Assembly: GCF_036621135.1 (NCBI RefSeq)
Contig: NZ_JAZIBG010000038.1
Span: 1 to 64,000, forward strand
Direction: 5' to 3'
Source: Aquincola agrisoli
GTDB taxonomy: Bacteria; Pseudomonadota; Gammaproteobacteria; Burkholderiales; Burkholderiaceae_C
Length of the DNA: 64,000 nt
Shown here: positions 36,308 to 45,234 of the stretch, one piece after another
Layout of the letters: every line of letters starts with the position of its first letter
Numbering within the stretch: position 1 is the first letter of the stretch
The notes under the pieces: model-generated
What the model was told of the DNA's origin: nothing
Database searches by the model: none
What the model saw: the letters and a program-made list of their open reading frames with translations, nothing else
Made by a program: the position numbers and the translations under genes

Positions 36308-37921
36308 TCACCGCGCCGGCGCATGCAGCCTGAAGCGCTGCAGCTTGCCGGTCTCGGTGCGCGGCAGCTGGTCGAGGAACTCGACCGCGCGCGGGTACTT
36401 GTAGGGCGCCACGGTCTGCTTGACGAAGTCCTGCAGTTCCTTGACGAGCGCGGGCCCGGCGACGAAGCCGGCGCGCAGCACCACGAAGGCCTTGACGATC
36501 TGGCCGCGCTCCTCGTCGGCCACGCCGATGACGCCGCATTCCGCCACGGCGGGATGCAGCATCAGCGCATCCTCCACTTCGGGCGATGCGATGTTGTAGC
36601 CGGCGGAAACGATCATGTCGTCGGTGCGCGACTGGTAGTGAAAGTAGCCGTCGTCGTCCATCAGATAGGCATCGCCGGTGAGGTTCCAACCGTTCTGCAC
36701 GTACTTGCGCTGGCGCTCGTCGTCGAGGTAGCGGCAGCCCGTGGGGCCTTGCACCGCGAGCCGGCCGACGGTGCCCGGCGGCACCGGCTGCCCGGCCTCG
36801 TCCACCACCTGCGCCCGGTAGCCCGGCACCGCGCGGCCGGTGGCGCCGGGCCGCGCCGAGGCTTCGTCGGCCGAGATGAAGATGTGCAGCATCTCGGTGG
36901 CGCCGATGCCGTCGATCAGCTCGATGCCGGTGGCCTCGCGCCACAGCGTGCGGGTCGCCGCGGGCAGCGCCTCCCCGGCCGAAACGCAGCGGCGCAGCTT
37001 CGTGGCGCGCAGCTCCTCGCCGCGCACGGCCATGCTGCGGTAGGAAGTGGGCGCGGTGAACAGCACCGTGGCGCCGAACGCGCGGATGCCGTCCACCAGC
37101 TGCTGCGGCGAGGCCTTGGCCAGCAGCACGGTGGAAGCGCCCACGCTCAGGGGGAACAGCAGCAGCCCGCCCAGCCCGAAGGTGAAGGCCATCGGCGGGC
37201 TGCCGATGAACACGTCGTCGGGCTGCGGCCGCAGCACGTGCCGCGGCCAGCAGGCGCAGATGGCCATCACGTCGCGGTGGAAGTGCATCGTCGCCTTCGG
37301 CACGCCAGTGGTGCCCGAGGTGAACGCGAGGATGCAGGTGTCGTCGGCCGCGGTGTCGACGTTGCGGAAGGTGGCGGGCTGGCGCTGCATGGCCGCCTCC
37401 AGCCCGTCGGCGGCCGCGGTCTCGAAGAGGCGCAGCGCGCGCAGCGTCGTGCCCTCGCGCGCCGCCGCCTGCAGCTCGTCCGCCAGCGCCGCGTCGCACA
37501 GCGCATGCGTGATGCGGGCCTTCTCGATGATGGGCTTGAGCTCCTTGGCACGCAGCAGCGGCATCGTCGCCACCGCGATGCCGCCGGCCTTCATCACCGC
37601 GAACCAGCAGGCCGCGAGCATCGGGCTGTTGGGTGCGCGCAGCAGCACACGCTGGCCGGGCACCAGGCCCATCTCGTTCACCAGCACGTTGGCGATGCGG
37701 TTGGCCTGGGACTGCAGGTCGGCGTACGTCCAGCGCACGCCGGGCGCCTGGATGCACAGGGCGTCGCCGCGGCCTTCATCGACGTGGCGGTCCAGCAGCT
37801 CGGTGGCGCAATTGAGCTGCGACGGGAACTGCAGTTCGGGCAGATCGAACAGGAACTGCGGCTGCTGTTCGGCCGGGGGCAGGTGGTCGCGGGCGAAGGT
37901 GTCGACGTGGGCGGTGGCCAT
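36308..37921 (-). CDS. abmG: Aryl-CoA ligase, probably 2-aminobenzoate-CoA ligase
   Basis: 537 residues. An adenylate-forming enzyme of the benzoate-CoA ligase family: P-loop AFTSGTTGVPKATMHFHRD (about 190), GIGATEMLHIFIS, the hinge region TGDAYLMDDDGYFHYQSRTD, DDMIVSAGYNIASPEVEDAL and the C-terminal lysine in PRTETGKLQRF. The family activates benzoate, aminobenzoate or salicylate. Its linkage to the two-domain monooxygenase gene argues for 2-aminobenzoate; salicylate is the main alternative. The ATG used follows a short upstream frame lacking family residues. Confidence 0.85.
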   Translation of the reverse strand: MATAHVDTFARDHLPPAEQQPQFLFDLPELQFPSQLNCATELLDRHVDEGRGDALCIQAPGVRWTYADLQSQANRIANVLVNEMGLVPGQRVLLRAPNSPMLAACWFAVMKAGGIAVATMPLLRAKELKPIIEKARITHALCDAALADELQAAAREGTTLRALRLFETAAADGLEAAMQRQPATFRNVDTAADDTCILAFTSGTTGVPKATMHFHRDVMAICACWPRHVLRPQPDDVFIGSPPMAFTFGLGGLLLFPLSVGASTVLLAKASPQQLVDGIRAFGATVLFTAPTSYRSMAVRGEELRATKLRRCVSAGEALPAATRTLWREATGIELIDGIGATEMLHIFISADEASARPGATGRAVPGYRAQVVDEAGQPVPPGTVGRLAVQGPTGCRYLDDERQRKYVQNGWNLTGDAYLMDDDGYFHYQSRTDDMIVSAGYNIASPEVEDALMLHPAVAECGVIGVADEERGQIVKAFVVLRAGFVAGPALVKELQDFVKQTVAPYKYPRAVEFLDQLPRTETGKLQRFRLHAPAR

Positions 37922-37942
37922 GGGGCGGACTCCTGGGCGTGT

Positions 37943-37961
37943 CGGGGCCTCAACGGCCCCG
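37943..37961. repeat. Small hairpin between acyl-CoA dehydrogenase and ligase genes
   Basis: A perfect 7-bp stem CGGGGCC/GGCCCCG with loop TCAAC in the 99-bp spacer. An AT-richer GTTAAC patch lies beside it. Function unclear. Confidence 0.35.
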
Positions 37962-38020
37962 CCGGGCCGCTGATCGGGAAACTTCGTTAACAAACACGGG
38001 CGGCGCGAGGCCGCGGCACA

Positions 38021-39187
38021 TCAGGGCACGGCGCCGGCGCCCCACTGGCGCAGGAGATCGCGTCCGATGATCAGCTGCTGCACTTCGGTCGCTCCTTCGT
38101 AGATGCGCAGGGCGCGGATCTCGCGGTAGAGCCGCTCCACCGGCTGCTCGCTCACCACGCCGAGCCCGCCCCACAGTTGCACGGCCGCGTCGATCACCTG
38201 CTGTGCGTTCTCGGTGGCGGTCATCTTGGCCATCGCCGCCTCGCGGGTGACGCTGCGGCCCTGGTCGCGCAGCCACGCCGCGCGGTAGGTGAGCAGCGCG
38301 GCGCTGTCGACCATCGTGGCCATCTGCGCCAGCTTGGCCTGCGTGAGCTGGAAGTCGCCCAGCACGCCGTTGAACATGCGGCGCGTGCTGGCGCGGTGCA
38401 TCGCTTCATCCAACGCACGGCGCGCGAAGCCCAGCGCGGCCGCGGCCACCGAGGTGCGGAACACGTCGAGCGTGCGCATCGCCACCTTGAAGCCCTCGCC
38501 CGCCGTGCCCACGCGCTGCGTGGCCGGCACGCGGCAGCGGGTGAAGCGCAGGCGCGCCAGCGGGTGCGGTGCGATGACCTCGATGCGCTCGGCGATCTCG
38601 AAGCCCGGCGTGCCGGCGTCGACGATGAACGCGCTCAAGCCACGGGAGCCGGGCGCCTCCCCCGTGCGGGCGAACACCACGTAGAAATCAGCGATGCCGC
38701 CGTTGGAGATCCAGGTCTTCTCGCCGTCGAGCACGTAGTGGTCGCCCTCGGCGCGCGCCGTGCATTGCATCGCCGCCACGTCGGAGCCGGCCTCGGGCTC
38801 CGACAGCGCGAAGGCCGCGATGGCCTCGCCGCGTGCCACGCGCGACAGGTAGCGATCCCGTTGCGCCGGGGTGCCGTGCAGCGAGATCGCCCCCGATCCC
38901 AGGCCCTGCATCGCGAACGCGAAGTCGGCCAGGCCCGAGTGCCGTGCCAGCGTCTCGCGCAGCAGGCAGATGGCACGGGTGTCGATGGCATCGCCCGCAT
39001 TCGCCGGCACGGCATGGCGCAGCCAGCCGCCTTCGCCGAGCTGCCGCACCAGCGCGCGGCATTCGGCATCGACGTCGTCGCCGTGCGCGCCGTGCAGGTG
39101 CTCGCCGCACCACGCCTCCAGCGCGGCCGCCAGCTCGCGGTGCCGCGGCTCGAAGAACGGCCAGTCGAGGTAGCTCGTGTCGGCCAT
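38021..39187 (-). CDS. Acyl-CoA dehydrogenase family protein
   Basis: 388 residues. FAD-binding FALSEPEAGSDVAAM (about 128-142) and KTWISNGGIADFYVV, and the C-terminal AVQLWGGLGVVSEQPVERLY and RIYEGATEVQQLIIGRDLL, whose Glu is the catalytic base in this family. Within the operon it may oxidise a ring or ring-opened CoA thioester. An abm-type pathway would need such a step after ring reduction or opening (inference). Confidence 0.9.
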   Translation of the reverse strand: MADTSYLDWPFFEPRHRELAAALEAWCGEHLHGAHGDDVDAECRALVRQLGEGGWLRHAVPANAGDAIDTRAICLLRETLARHSGLADFAFAMQGLGSGAISLHGTPAQRDRYLSRVARGEAIAAFALSEPEAGSDVAAMQCTARAEGDHYVLDGEKTWISNGGIADFYVVFARTGEAPGSRGLSAFIVDAGTPGFEIAERIEVIAPHPLARLRFTRCRVPATQRVGTAGEGFKVAMRTLDVFRTSVAAAALGFARRALDEAMHRASTRRMFNGVLGDFQLTQAKLAQMATMVDSAALLTYRAAWLRDQGRSVTREAAMAKMTATENAQQVIDAAVQLWGGLGVVSEQPVERLYREIRALRIYEGATEVQQLIIGRDLLRQWGAGAVP

Positions 39188-39188
39188 G

Positions 39189-39219
39189 TCAGTGCCGCCC
39201 GGCCGCCCGAAGGCACTGA
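39189..39219. repeat. Hairpin in the crotonase/acyl-CoA dehydrogenase spacer
   Basis: Perfect 8-bp arms TCAGTGCC and GGCACTGA flank a 15-base loop and are followed by a GCCCCTCGGGGGC palindrome. The string CGCCCCTCGGGGGCTGCGAA resembles a repeat I have seen in intergenic DNA of Comamonadaceae and relatives. Confidence 0.5.
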
Positions 39220-39267
39220 CGCGCCCCTCGGGGGCTGCGAATGAAGTGAGCTTGGGGTCGTGTCATC

Positions 39268-40133
<866 letters not shown>

Positions 40134-40137
<4 letters not shown>

Positions 40138-40715
40138 TTGCGGGTCCCCTTGCGGATGTTGCGGGTGAGCTGGTGTTCGGCGGCCTCGGTCTCGATCTCG
40201 GTCTGGCGCTTGGCGAGGTGCACGCGCAGTTCGCCGAGCAGGCCGTAGAGCGTGTCCTTGTCGGCCACGGGCAGGCCCTTGAACAGCTCGGTCAGCCACT
40301 GCTCGTGCTCGGCGGCCATCAGCGCGAAATCCTGCCGGCCCTTGTCGGTGAGCTGCACGAGGTAGGAGCGGCGGTCCTCCGGATCGTCGGTGCGCTGCAC
40401 CAGGCCCTCGGCGACGAGTTGGTCGGTGAGGCTCGTCACGTTGCCGCCGGTCACCATCAGGTAGCGCGACAGCACGTTCATGCGCAGCCCGGCGGCGTGT
40501 CGGTCGAGCTGGGCCAGGTAGTCGAAGCGCGGCAGCGTCGTGCCGAAGCGCGTGCGCAGCCGCTGGCGGATCTGCTGCTCGATCTGCGTGCTGCAGGCGA
40601 GCAGCCGCAGCCACACCTTGACGTCGAGGTGGTCGGCCGCGACGGCACGCGCCTCGTGGCCGATGTGTTCGTCGCCCAGCGACTGCACGAGCTTGAAGTT
40701 GGTGGTTCGGTTCAT
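40134..40715 (-). CDS. MarR-family regulator of the aromatic operon
   Basis: 193 residues. Winged-helix MarR core about 55-155: LRTRFGTTLPRFDYLAQLDR, recognition helix region MVTGGNVTSLTDQLVAEGLV and the wing RTDDPEDRRSYLVQLTDKG. It is encoded inside the operon it probably controls, likely as a repressor relieved by an aromatic CoA ester, as for other MarR regulators of CoA-dependent aromatic pathways. A candidate operator lies upstream of the first gene. Confidence 0.9.
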
Positions 40716-40725
40716 GGGGTACTGC

Positions 40726-41511
40726 TCACATCACTTCGCCGCCGGAGACGGAGATCGATTGCCCGGTGATCGCGGCCGCGCCTGCCGAGCACAGCCACGC
40801 CACCGCGTCGGCCACCTCGGCCGGCTGCACCAGCCGCCCCTGCGGATTGGACTTCACGAACTCGGCCATCGCGTCGTCGCGCGACCGGCCGGTCTTGGCG
40901 ACGACACGCTCGACGCTCTCGCGCACGATGTCGGTGTCGGTGTAGCCGGGGCATACCGCGTTGACGGTGACGCCACGCGGAGCCAGTTCCAGCGCCAGCG
41001 AACGCGTCAGGCCGATCACCCCGTGCTTGGCAGCCACGTAGGGCGCCACATAGGCGTAGCCGCGCTGGCCCGCGGTGCTCGCGACGTTGACGATGCGGCC
41101 GGCACCCTGCGCCTGCAGCAGGTCGGGCAGCGCCGCCTGGCAGCACAGGAATGTGCCGGTCAGGTTGACGTCGAGCATGCGCCGCCATTGCGCGAGCGAG
41201 GTGCGCTGGAACGGCGCGCTCTCGGCCTGGCCGGCGTTGTTGACGAGGATGCCCACGGCACCATGGCCTGCCCGCGCCGCTGCGAAGGCCCGGGCCACCG
41301 CGGCCTCGTCGGCCACGTCGCACGCGACGGCCTGCGCCATGCCCGACGGCAGCCGCTCTGCCAGCGCCAGCAGCGGCGCCAGGCTGCGGCCCATCAGCGT
41401 GAGCCGCGCACCGCGGGCCGCCAAGGCCTCGGCGATGGCCGCGCCGATGCCGCGGCCCGCGCCGGTGACGACCGCGTGGAGCCCGGCCAGGCCGGTGTCG
41501 AGGTGGCCCAT
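40726..41511 (-). CDS. Short-chain dehydrogenase/reductase
   Basis: 261 residues. Rossmann motif VVTGAGRGIGAAIAEALAARG (quoted in part: TGAGRGIG at about 16-23), NNAGQAES, catalytic Ser in VNVASTAGQRG, YXXXK in YVAAKHGVIGL and the SDR C-terminus ITGQSISVSGGEVM. It begins one base after the monooxygenase stop. In the pathway it may act on a hydroxy/keto cyclohexane or ring-opened CoA intermediate; this is inference. Confidence 0.9.
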   Translation of the reverse strand: MGHLDTGLAGLHAVVTGAGRGIGAAIAEALAARGARLTLMGRSLAPLLALAERLPSGMAQAVACDVADEAAVARAFAAARAGHGAVGILVNNAGQAESAPFQRTSLAQWRRMLDVNLTGTFLCCQAALPDLLQAQGAGRIVNVASTAGQRGYAYVAPYVAAKHGVIGLTRSLALELAPRGVTVNAVCPGYTDTDIVRESVERVVAKTGRSRDDAMAEFVKSNPQGRLVQPAEVADAVAWLCSAGAAAITGQSISVSGGEVM

Positions 41512-41512
41512 G

Positions 41513-43870
41513 TCAGACGCCCTGCGCCCGGTTGGCCTGTTCGACCGCCGACAAGCCAGCGCCCTGCGCGGCCATCGCGCGCTCGCGCTCCAGGTTGCGT
41601 TCCAGCTGCACCTTGGCCGACCGGTACTGCTGCGGCCAGGGCATGTCGGTGTAGCCGATCTTGGCGGCCTCCTGCAGCGTCCACGCCGGGTTGGCCAGGT
41701 GCGGCCGGGCAATGGCGCAGAGGTCGGCGCGGCCGGCCGCGATGATGCTGTTGACGTGGTCGGCCTCGGAGATCGCGCCGACCGCGATGGTCGGGATGCC
41801 CGCCTCGTTGCGCACGCGGTCGGCGAACGGCGTCTGGAACATGCGGCCGAAGACCGGTCGCTCCTGCTTGCTGACCTGGCCCGAGGAGCAGTCGATCACG
41901 TCGGCACCCGCCGCCTTGAAGGCCCGTGCGATCGCCACCGCGTCGTCGGGCGTGATGCCGCCTTCCACCCAGTCGTGCGCCGAGATGCGCACCGACATCG
42001 GCCGCTGCGCGGGCCAGGCTGCGCGCACGGCCTGGAACACCTCGAGCGGGTAGCGCAGCCGGTTCTCCAGCGAGCCGCCGTAGTCGTCGGTCCGCTGGTT
42101 CGTCAATGGCGAGATGAAGCTCGACAGCAGGTAGCCGTGTGCGCAGTGCAGCTCCAGCCAGTCGAAGCCGGCTTCGGCCGCGCGGCGCGTGGCCTGCACG
42201 AAATCGTCGCGCACACGGTCCATGTCGGCGCGGGTCATCGCGCGCGACAGGTCGCTCACGCCCTCGAGGTACTGCTGCGGCGATGCCGAGACGAGCGGCC
42301 AGTTGCCCTGGGGCAGCGGCTGGTCGATGCCCTCCCATGCCAGCCGCGTGGAGCCCTTCGCGCCCGCATGGCCGATCTGCACGCCCAGCTTCGCATCGGT
42401 GTGGCCGTGGACGAACTCGACGATGCGGCGCCAGCCGTCGCGCTGCGCGTCGTTCCACAGGCCTGGGCAGCCCGGGGTGATGCGCGCGTCGGGCGACACG
42501 CAAGTCATCTCGGCGAACACCATCGCCGCGCCGCCCATGGCCCGCGCACCGAGGTGCACCAGGTGGTAGTCGGCCGGCATGCCGTCGACGCAGGAGTACT
42601 GCGCCATCGGCGAGACGACGATGCGGTTCTTCAGCGTCAGGCCGCGCACCTTGAACGGCGTGAACATCGGCGGCACCGGCTGGCCGGCCGGGCCGCGGGC
42701 GGTGCCGGCGCGCTCGGCGAGCCAGTCTTCGTAGTGGCCGACGTAGTCCTTGTCGCGCAGGCGCAGGTTCTCGTGGCTGATGCGCTGGCTGCGCGTGAGC
42801 AGCGAGTACGCAAACTGCTGCGGCGGCAGGTGCACGTAGCGGTCCACGTGCTCGAACCATTCGGTGGAGTTGCGCGCCGCGTTCTGGATGCGCAGCACCT
42901 CGACGCTGCGCACCGCTTCGTAGTCGGCCAGCGCAGCGGCCAGGTCGCCCGGCTGGCGGCCGATGCAGCGGGCCAGCTCGATGGCGTCTTCCAGCGCCAG
43001 CTTGGTGCCGGAGCCGATGGAAAAGTGCGCGGTGTGCGCGGCGTCGCCCATCAGCACCACCGGCGCACGGCCGTTGTGGTGCACCCAGCGCTGGCACACC
43101 ACGCGCGGGAAGCGGATCCACTGCGCCGAGCCGCGCAGGTGGCTGGCGTTCGACATCAGCGCGTGGCCGTCGAGGTACTTGGCGAAGAGCCGTTCGCAGA
43201 AGGCGATGGCGTCTTCCTTCTCCATCGTGTCGAGGCCGGCCCTGCGCCACACGTCTTCCGGCGTCTCGACGATGAAGGTGGAGGTGCTGTCGTCGAACTT
43301 GTACGCATGCGCCTGGAACCAGCCGTGCTCGGTCTCTTCGAACGCGAAGGTGAAAGCGTCGAACAGCTTGTGCGTGCCCAGCCACACGAAGCGGCACAGG
43401 CGGGTGTCGATGTCGGGCTGGTAGGTTTCGGCGTACTTGGCGCGGATGCGGCTGTTGAGGCCGTCGCAGGCGATGACGAGATCGGCCTCGGGGTAGTCCT
43501 GGTCGCCCTGCGCGTCGGTTTCGAAGACCAGCTCCACGCCCAGCGCCTCGCACCGGCGCTGCAGGATGTTCAGCAGCCGCTTGCGGCCGATGCCGCAGAA
43601 GCCGTGGCCGCCCGAGCGCACCTGGTGGCCGCGGATGTGGACCTCGATGTCGTCCCAGTGGTTGAAGGCGTCGAGGATCTCCGCCGCCGAGGCCGGGTCG
43701 GCCGCCTGCAGGTTGCCCAGCGTCTGGTCGGAGAACACCACGCCCCAGCCGAAGGTGTCGTAGGGGCGGTTGCGCTCGATCACGCGGATCTCGTGCGCCG
43801 GGTTCTGCTGCTTCATCAGCAGCGCGAAGTACAGGCCTGCGGGGCCGCCACCGATGCACACGATCTTCAT
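41513..43870 (-). CDS. abmA: 2-Aminobenzoyl-CoA monooxygenase/reductase (salicylyl-CoA hydroxylase-like fusion)
   Basis: 785 residues, two domains. Residues 1-390 are a flavin monooxygenase of the salicylate hydroxylase type: GGGPAGLYFALLMKQ at the N-terminus and VVLMGDAAHTAHFSIGSGTK (about 272-291). Residues about 410-770 are an Old Yellow Enzyme-like domain: MFTPFKVRGLTLKNRIVVSP, LELHCAHGYLLSSFISPLTN and the C-terminal phosphate site. This fusion is the hallmark of 2-aminobenzoyl-CoA monooxygenase/reductase, which hydroxylates and reduces the ring, and of salicylyl-CoA 5-hydroxylases. Start of the operon. Confidence 0.9.
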   Translation of the reverse strand: MKIVCIGGGPAGLYFALLMKQQNPAHEIRVIERNRPYDTFGWGVVFSDQTLGNLQAADPASAAEILDAFNHWDDIEVHIRGHQVRSGGHGFCGIGRKRLLNILQRRCEALGVELVFETDAQGDQDYPEADLVIACDGLNSRIRAKYAETYQPDIDTRLCRFVWLGTHKLFDAFTFAFEETEHGWFQAHAYKFDDSTSTFIVETPEDVWRRAGLDTMEKEDAIAFCERLFAKYLDGHALMSNASHLRGSAQWIRFPRVVCQRWVHHNGRAPVVLMGDAAHTAHFSIGSGTKLALEDAIELARCIGRQPGDLAAALADYEAVRSVEVLRIQNAARNSTEWFEHVDRYVHLPPQQFAYSLLTRSQRISHENLRLRDKDYVGHYEDWLAERAGTARGPAGQPVPPMFTPFKVRGLTLKNRIVVSPMAQYSCVDGMPADYHLVHLGARAMGGAAMVFAEMTCVSPDARITPGCPGLWNDAQRDGWRRIVEFVHGHTDAKLGVQIGHAGAKGSTRLAWEGIDQPLPQGNWPLVSASPQQYLEGVSDLSRAMTRADMDRVRDDFVQATRRAAEAGFDWLELHCAHGYLLSSFISPLTNQRTDDYGGSLENRLRYPLEVFQAVRAAWPAQRPMSVRISAHDWVEGGITPDDAVAIARAFKAAGADVIDCSSGQVSKQERPVFGRMFQTPFADRVRNEAGIPTIAVGAISEADHVNSIIAAGRADLCAIARPHLANPAWTLQEAAKIGYTDMPWPQQYRSAKVQLERNLERERAMAAQGAGLSAVEQANRAQGV

Positions 43871-43914
43871 GGACGCTGCGCTCCTGAGCGATTCGCTCTT
43901 TCGTTGAAGCTTGA

Positions 43915-43934
43915 ATGCTTTAACTTTGAAGTAT
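43915..43934. promoter_or_regulatory. Candidate MarR operator upstream of the aromatic operon
   Basis: A 20-bp dyad fitting ATnCTTnAAnnTTnAAGnAT, found 45 bp upstream of the first start codon in an AT-rich patch of otherwise GC-rich DNA. Size and symmetry fit a MarR dimer site. Additional TTGAA repeats flank it. No clear -10/-35 pair could be chosen. Confidence 0.55.
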
Positions 43935-43993
43935 TTTGATCCAGCAGCGCAGTTGCGCGAGCGGGGAAAACCCGCAGCTGCCGCCTCCGGCGT

Positions 43994-45112
43994 TCAGGCC
44001 GGGCCGCGCAGCTGCGTCGGCAGCTCGGGCACGGGGCCGGACGGCACGCCGTGCTCGGCCGCCTCGACGCGGTCGCGCCCGCCGAGCTTGCCCCGGTAGA
44101 GCGCACGGTCGGCGCGCTGCACCACCGCGGCGATCGGCTCGCCCGGCTGCGCCTGCGCCACACCGAGGGTGATCGTCAGCGCGACCGGCCGGCCCTCCAC
44201 CATCGGCGACGACGCGGCCACCCGCTCGCGCAGCCCCTCGGCCACACGCAGGGCGCCGTCCAGCGGCGTGCCCAGCAGCAGGACCGCGAACTCCTCGCCG
44301 CCCCAGCGGGCGACCACGTCGATCGTGCGCAGCGACGCCTTCAGGTCGCGGCTCACGACGCGCAGCACTTCATCGCCGCCGGCGTGGCCGTGGCGGTCGT
44401 TGATCGACTTGAAGTGGTCGATGTCCGCCATCAGCACCGCGAAGGGCTGGCCCTCGTCGCGCAGCCGCCGCTGCGCCTGCTGCGCGGTTTCCAGCCAGCT
44501 TCGGCGGTTGGACAGCCCGGTCAGCGGATCGGTGCTGGCCAGCCCCAGCAGCACCTGCTCGCCGCCCACGATGGCGCGGTAGTAGATCGATGCGCCGTAG
44601 GCCAGCAGCATCACCATCGCGACGATGTTGAAGTACTCCATCCACCGCAACGCCTCGAGGGGCACGTCGTAGCGCGGCGGCTGGAAATGGCTGGCGTAGC
44701 GCAGCAGGCCGTAGCCCGCCGCCACCGCCACCATGCACAGCCACTTGAAGCGCTCCGGCACGTCGGCACCGATGAAGAAGATCGGCACCAGCGCGAGCAG
44801 GTAGAAGTGGAAGCCGCTGTTCCAGCCGAGGTAGATCACCGCCAGCACCGCGTGGACGGCGATCTCCAGCCCCACCAGCGTCGCCATCAGCCGGTAGCGG
44901 CGGGTGGTGGCATGCATCGCGAGCGCCATGCCCAGGTACAGCAGCACGCTGAACACGTTGAAGGCGACCAGCCTCGGCCACTCGAAGTATGCGAACACGC
45001 TGAAGAAGCACAGGTGCGTGGCGGCGCCGGCGTAGGCGACGAACCGCATCAGCCGTGCAAAGGCCAGGCCGTTCTGGGTGCGATGTTCGAGGAGGTGCGC
45101 GGAAGGCGTCAT
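43994..45112 (-). CDS. Membrane diguanylate cyclase (GGDEF)
   Basis: 372 residues. Five or six membrane helices (about 20-175), then a GGDEF domain from about 195: STDPLTGLSNRRSWLE, ADIDHFKSINDRHGHAGGDE, the active site WGGEEF (about 270) and, five residues before it, RTID, an intact inhibitory RxxD site. It should make cyclic di-GMP with product feedback. A TTG 27 codons upstream is possible but has no supporting residues. Confidence 0.92.
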   Translation of the reverse strand: MTPSAHLLEHRTQNGLAFARLMRFVAYAGAATHLCFFSVFAYFEWPRLVAFNVFSVLLYLGMALAMHATTRRYRLMATLVGLEIAVHAVLAVIYLGWNSGFHFYLLALVPIFFIGADVPERFKWLCMVAVAAGYGLLRYASHFQPPRYDVPLEALRWMEYFNIVAMVMLLAYGASIYYRAIVGGEQVLLGLASTDPLTGLSNRRSWLETAQQAQRRLRDEGQPFAVLMADIDHFKSINDRHGHAGGDEVLRVVSRDLKASLRTIDVVARWGGEEFAVLLLGTPLDGALRVAEGLRERVAASSPMVEGRPVALTITLGVAQAQPGEPIAAVVQRADRALYRGKLGGRDRVEAAEHGVPSGPVPELPTQLRGPA

Positions 45113-45194
45113 CGGGCAGCGGTGCCGGGTCCACCAGGGCGCACCCGGCCGGTGCGAGGCGCCACTGCGTGAAGGAAACGCCGATTCTTGCAAA

Positions 45195-45214
45195 AGTGAT
45201 CACCAACAAAATCA
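45195..45214. promoter_or_regulatory. AT-rich dyad upstream of the GGDEF gene
   Basis: GTGAT and ATCAC arms separated by 10 bases in a conspicuously AT-rich stretch, about 80 bp upstream of the cyclase start. Possibly an operator or promoter region; no regulator is assigned. Confidence 0.25.
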
Positions 45215-45234
45215 CATTTTCAGGTTGATATGTC

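Noticed and set aside
41075..43939. A 954-codon plus-strand open frame
   Set aside because: Antisense to the SDR and the monooxygenase/reductase; only an effect of GC-rich third positions.
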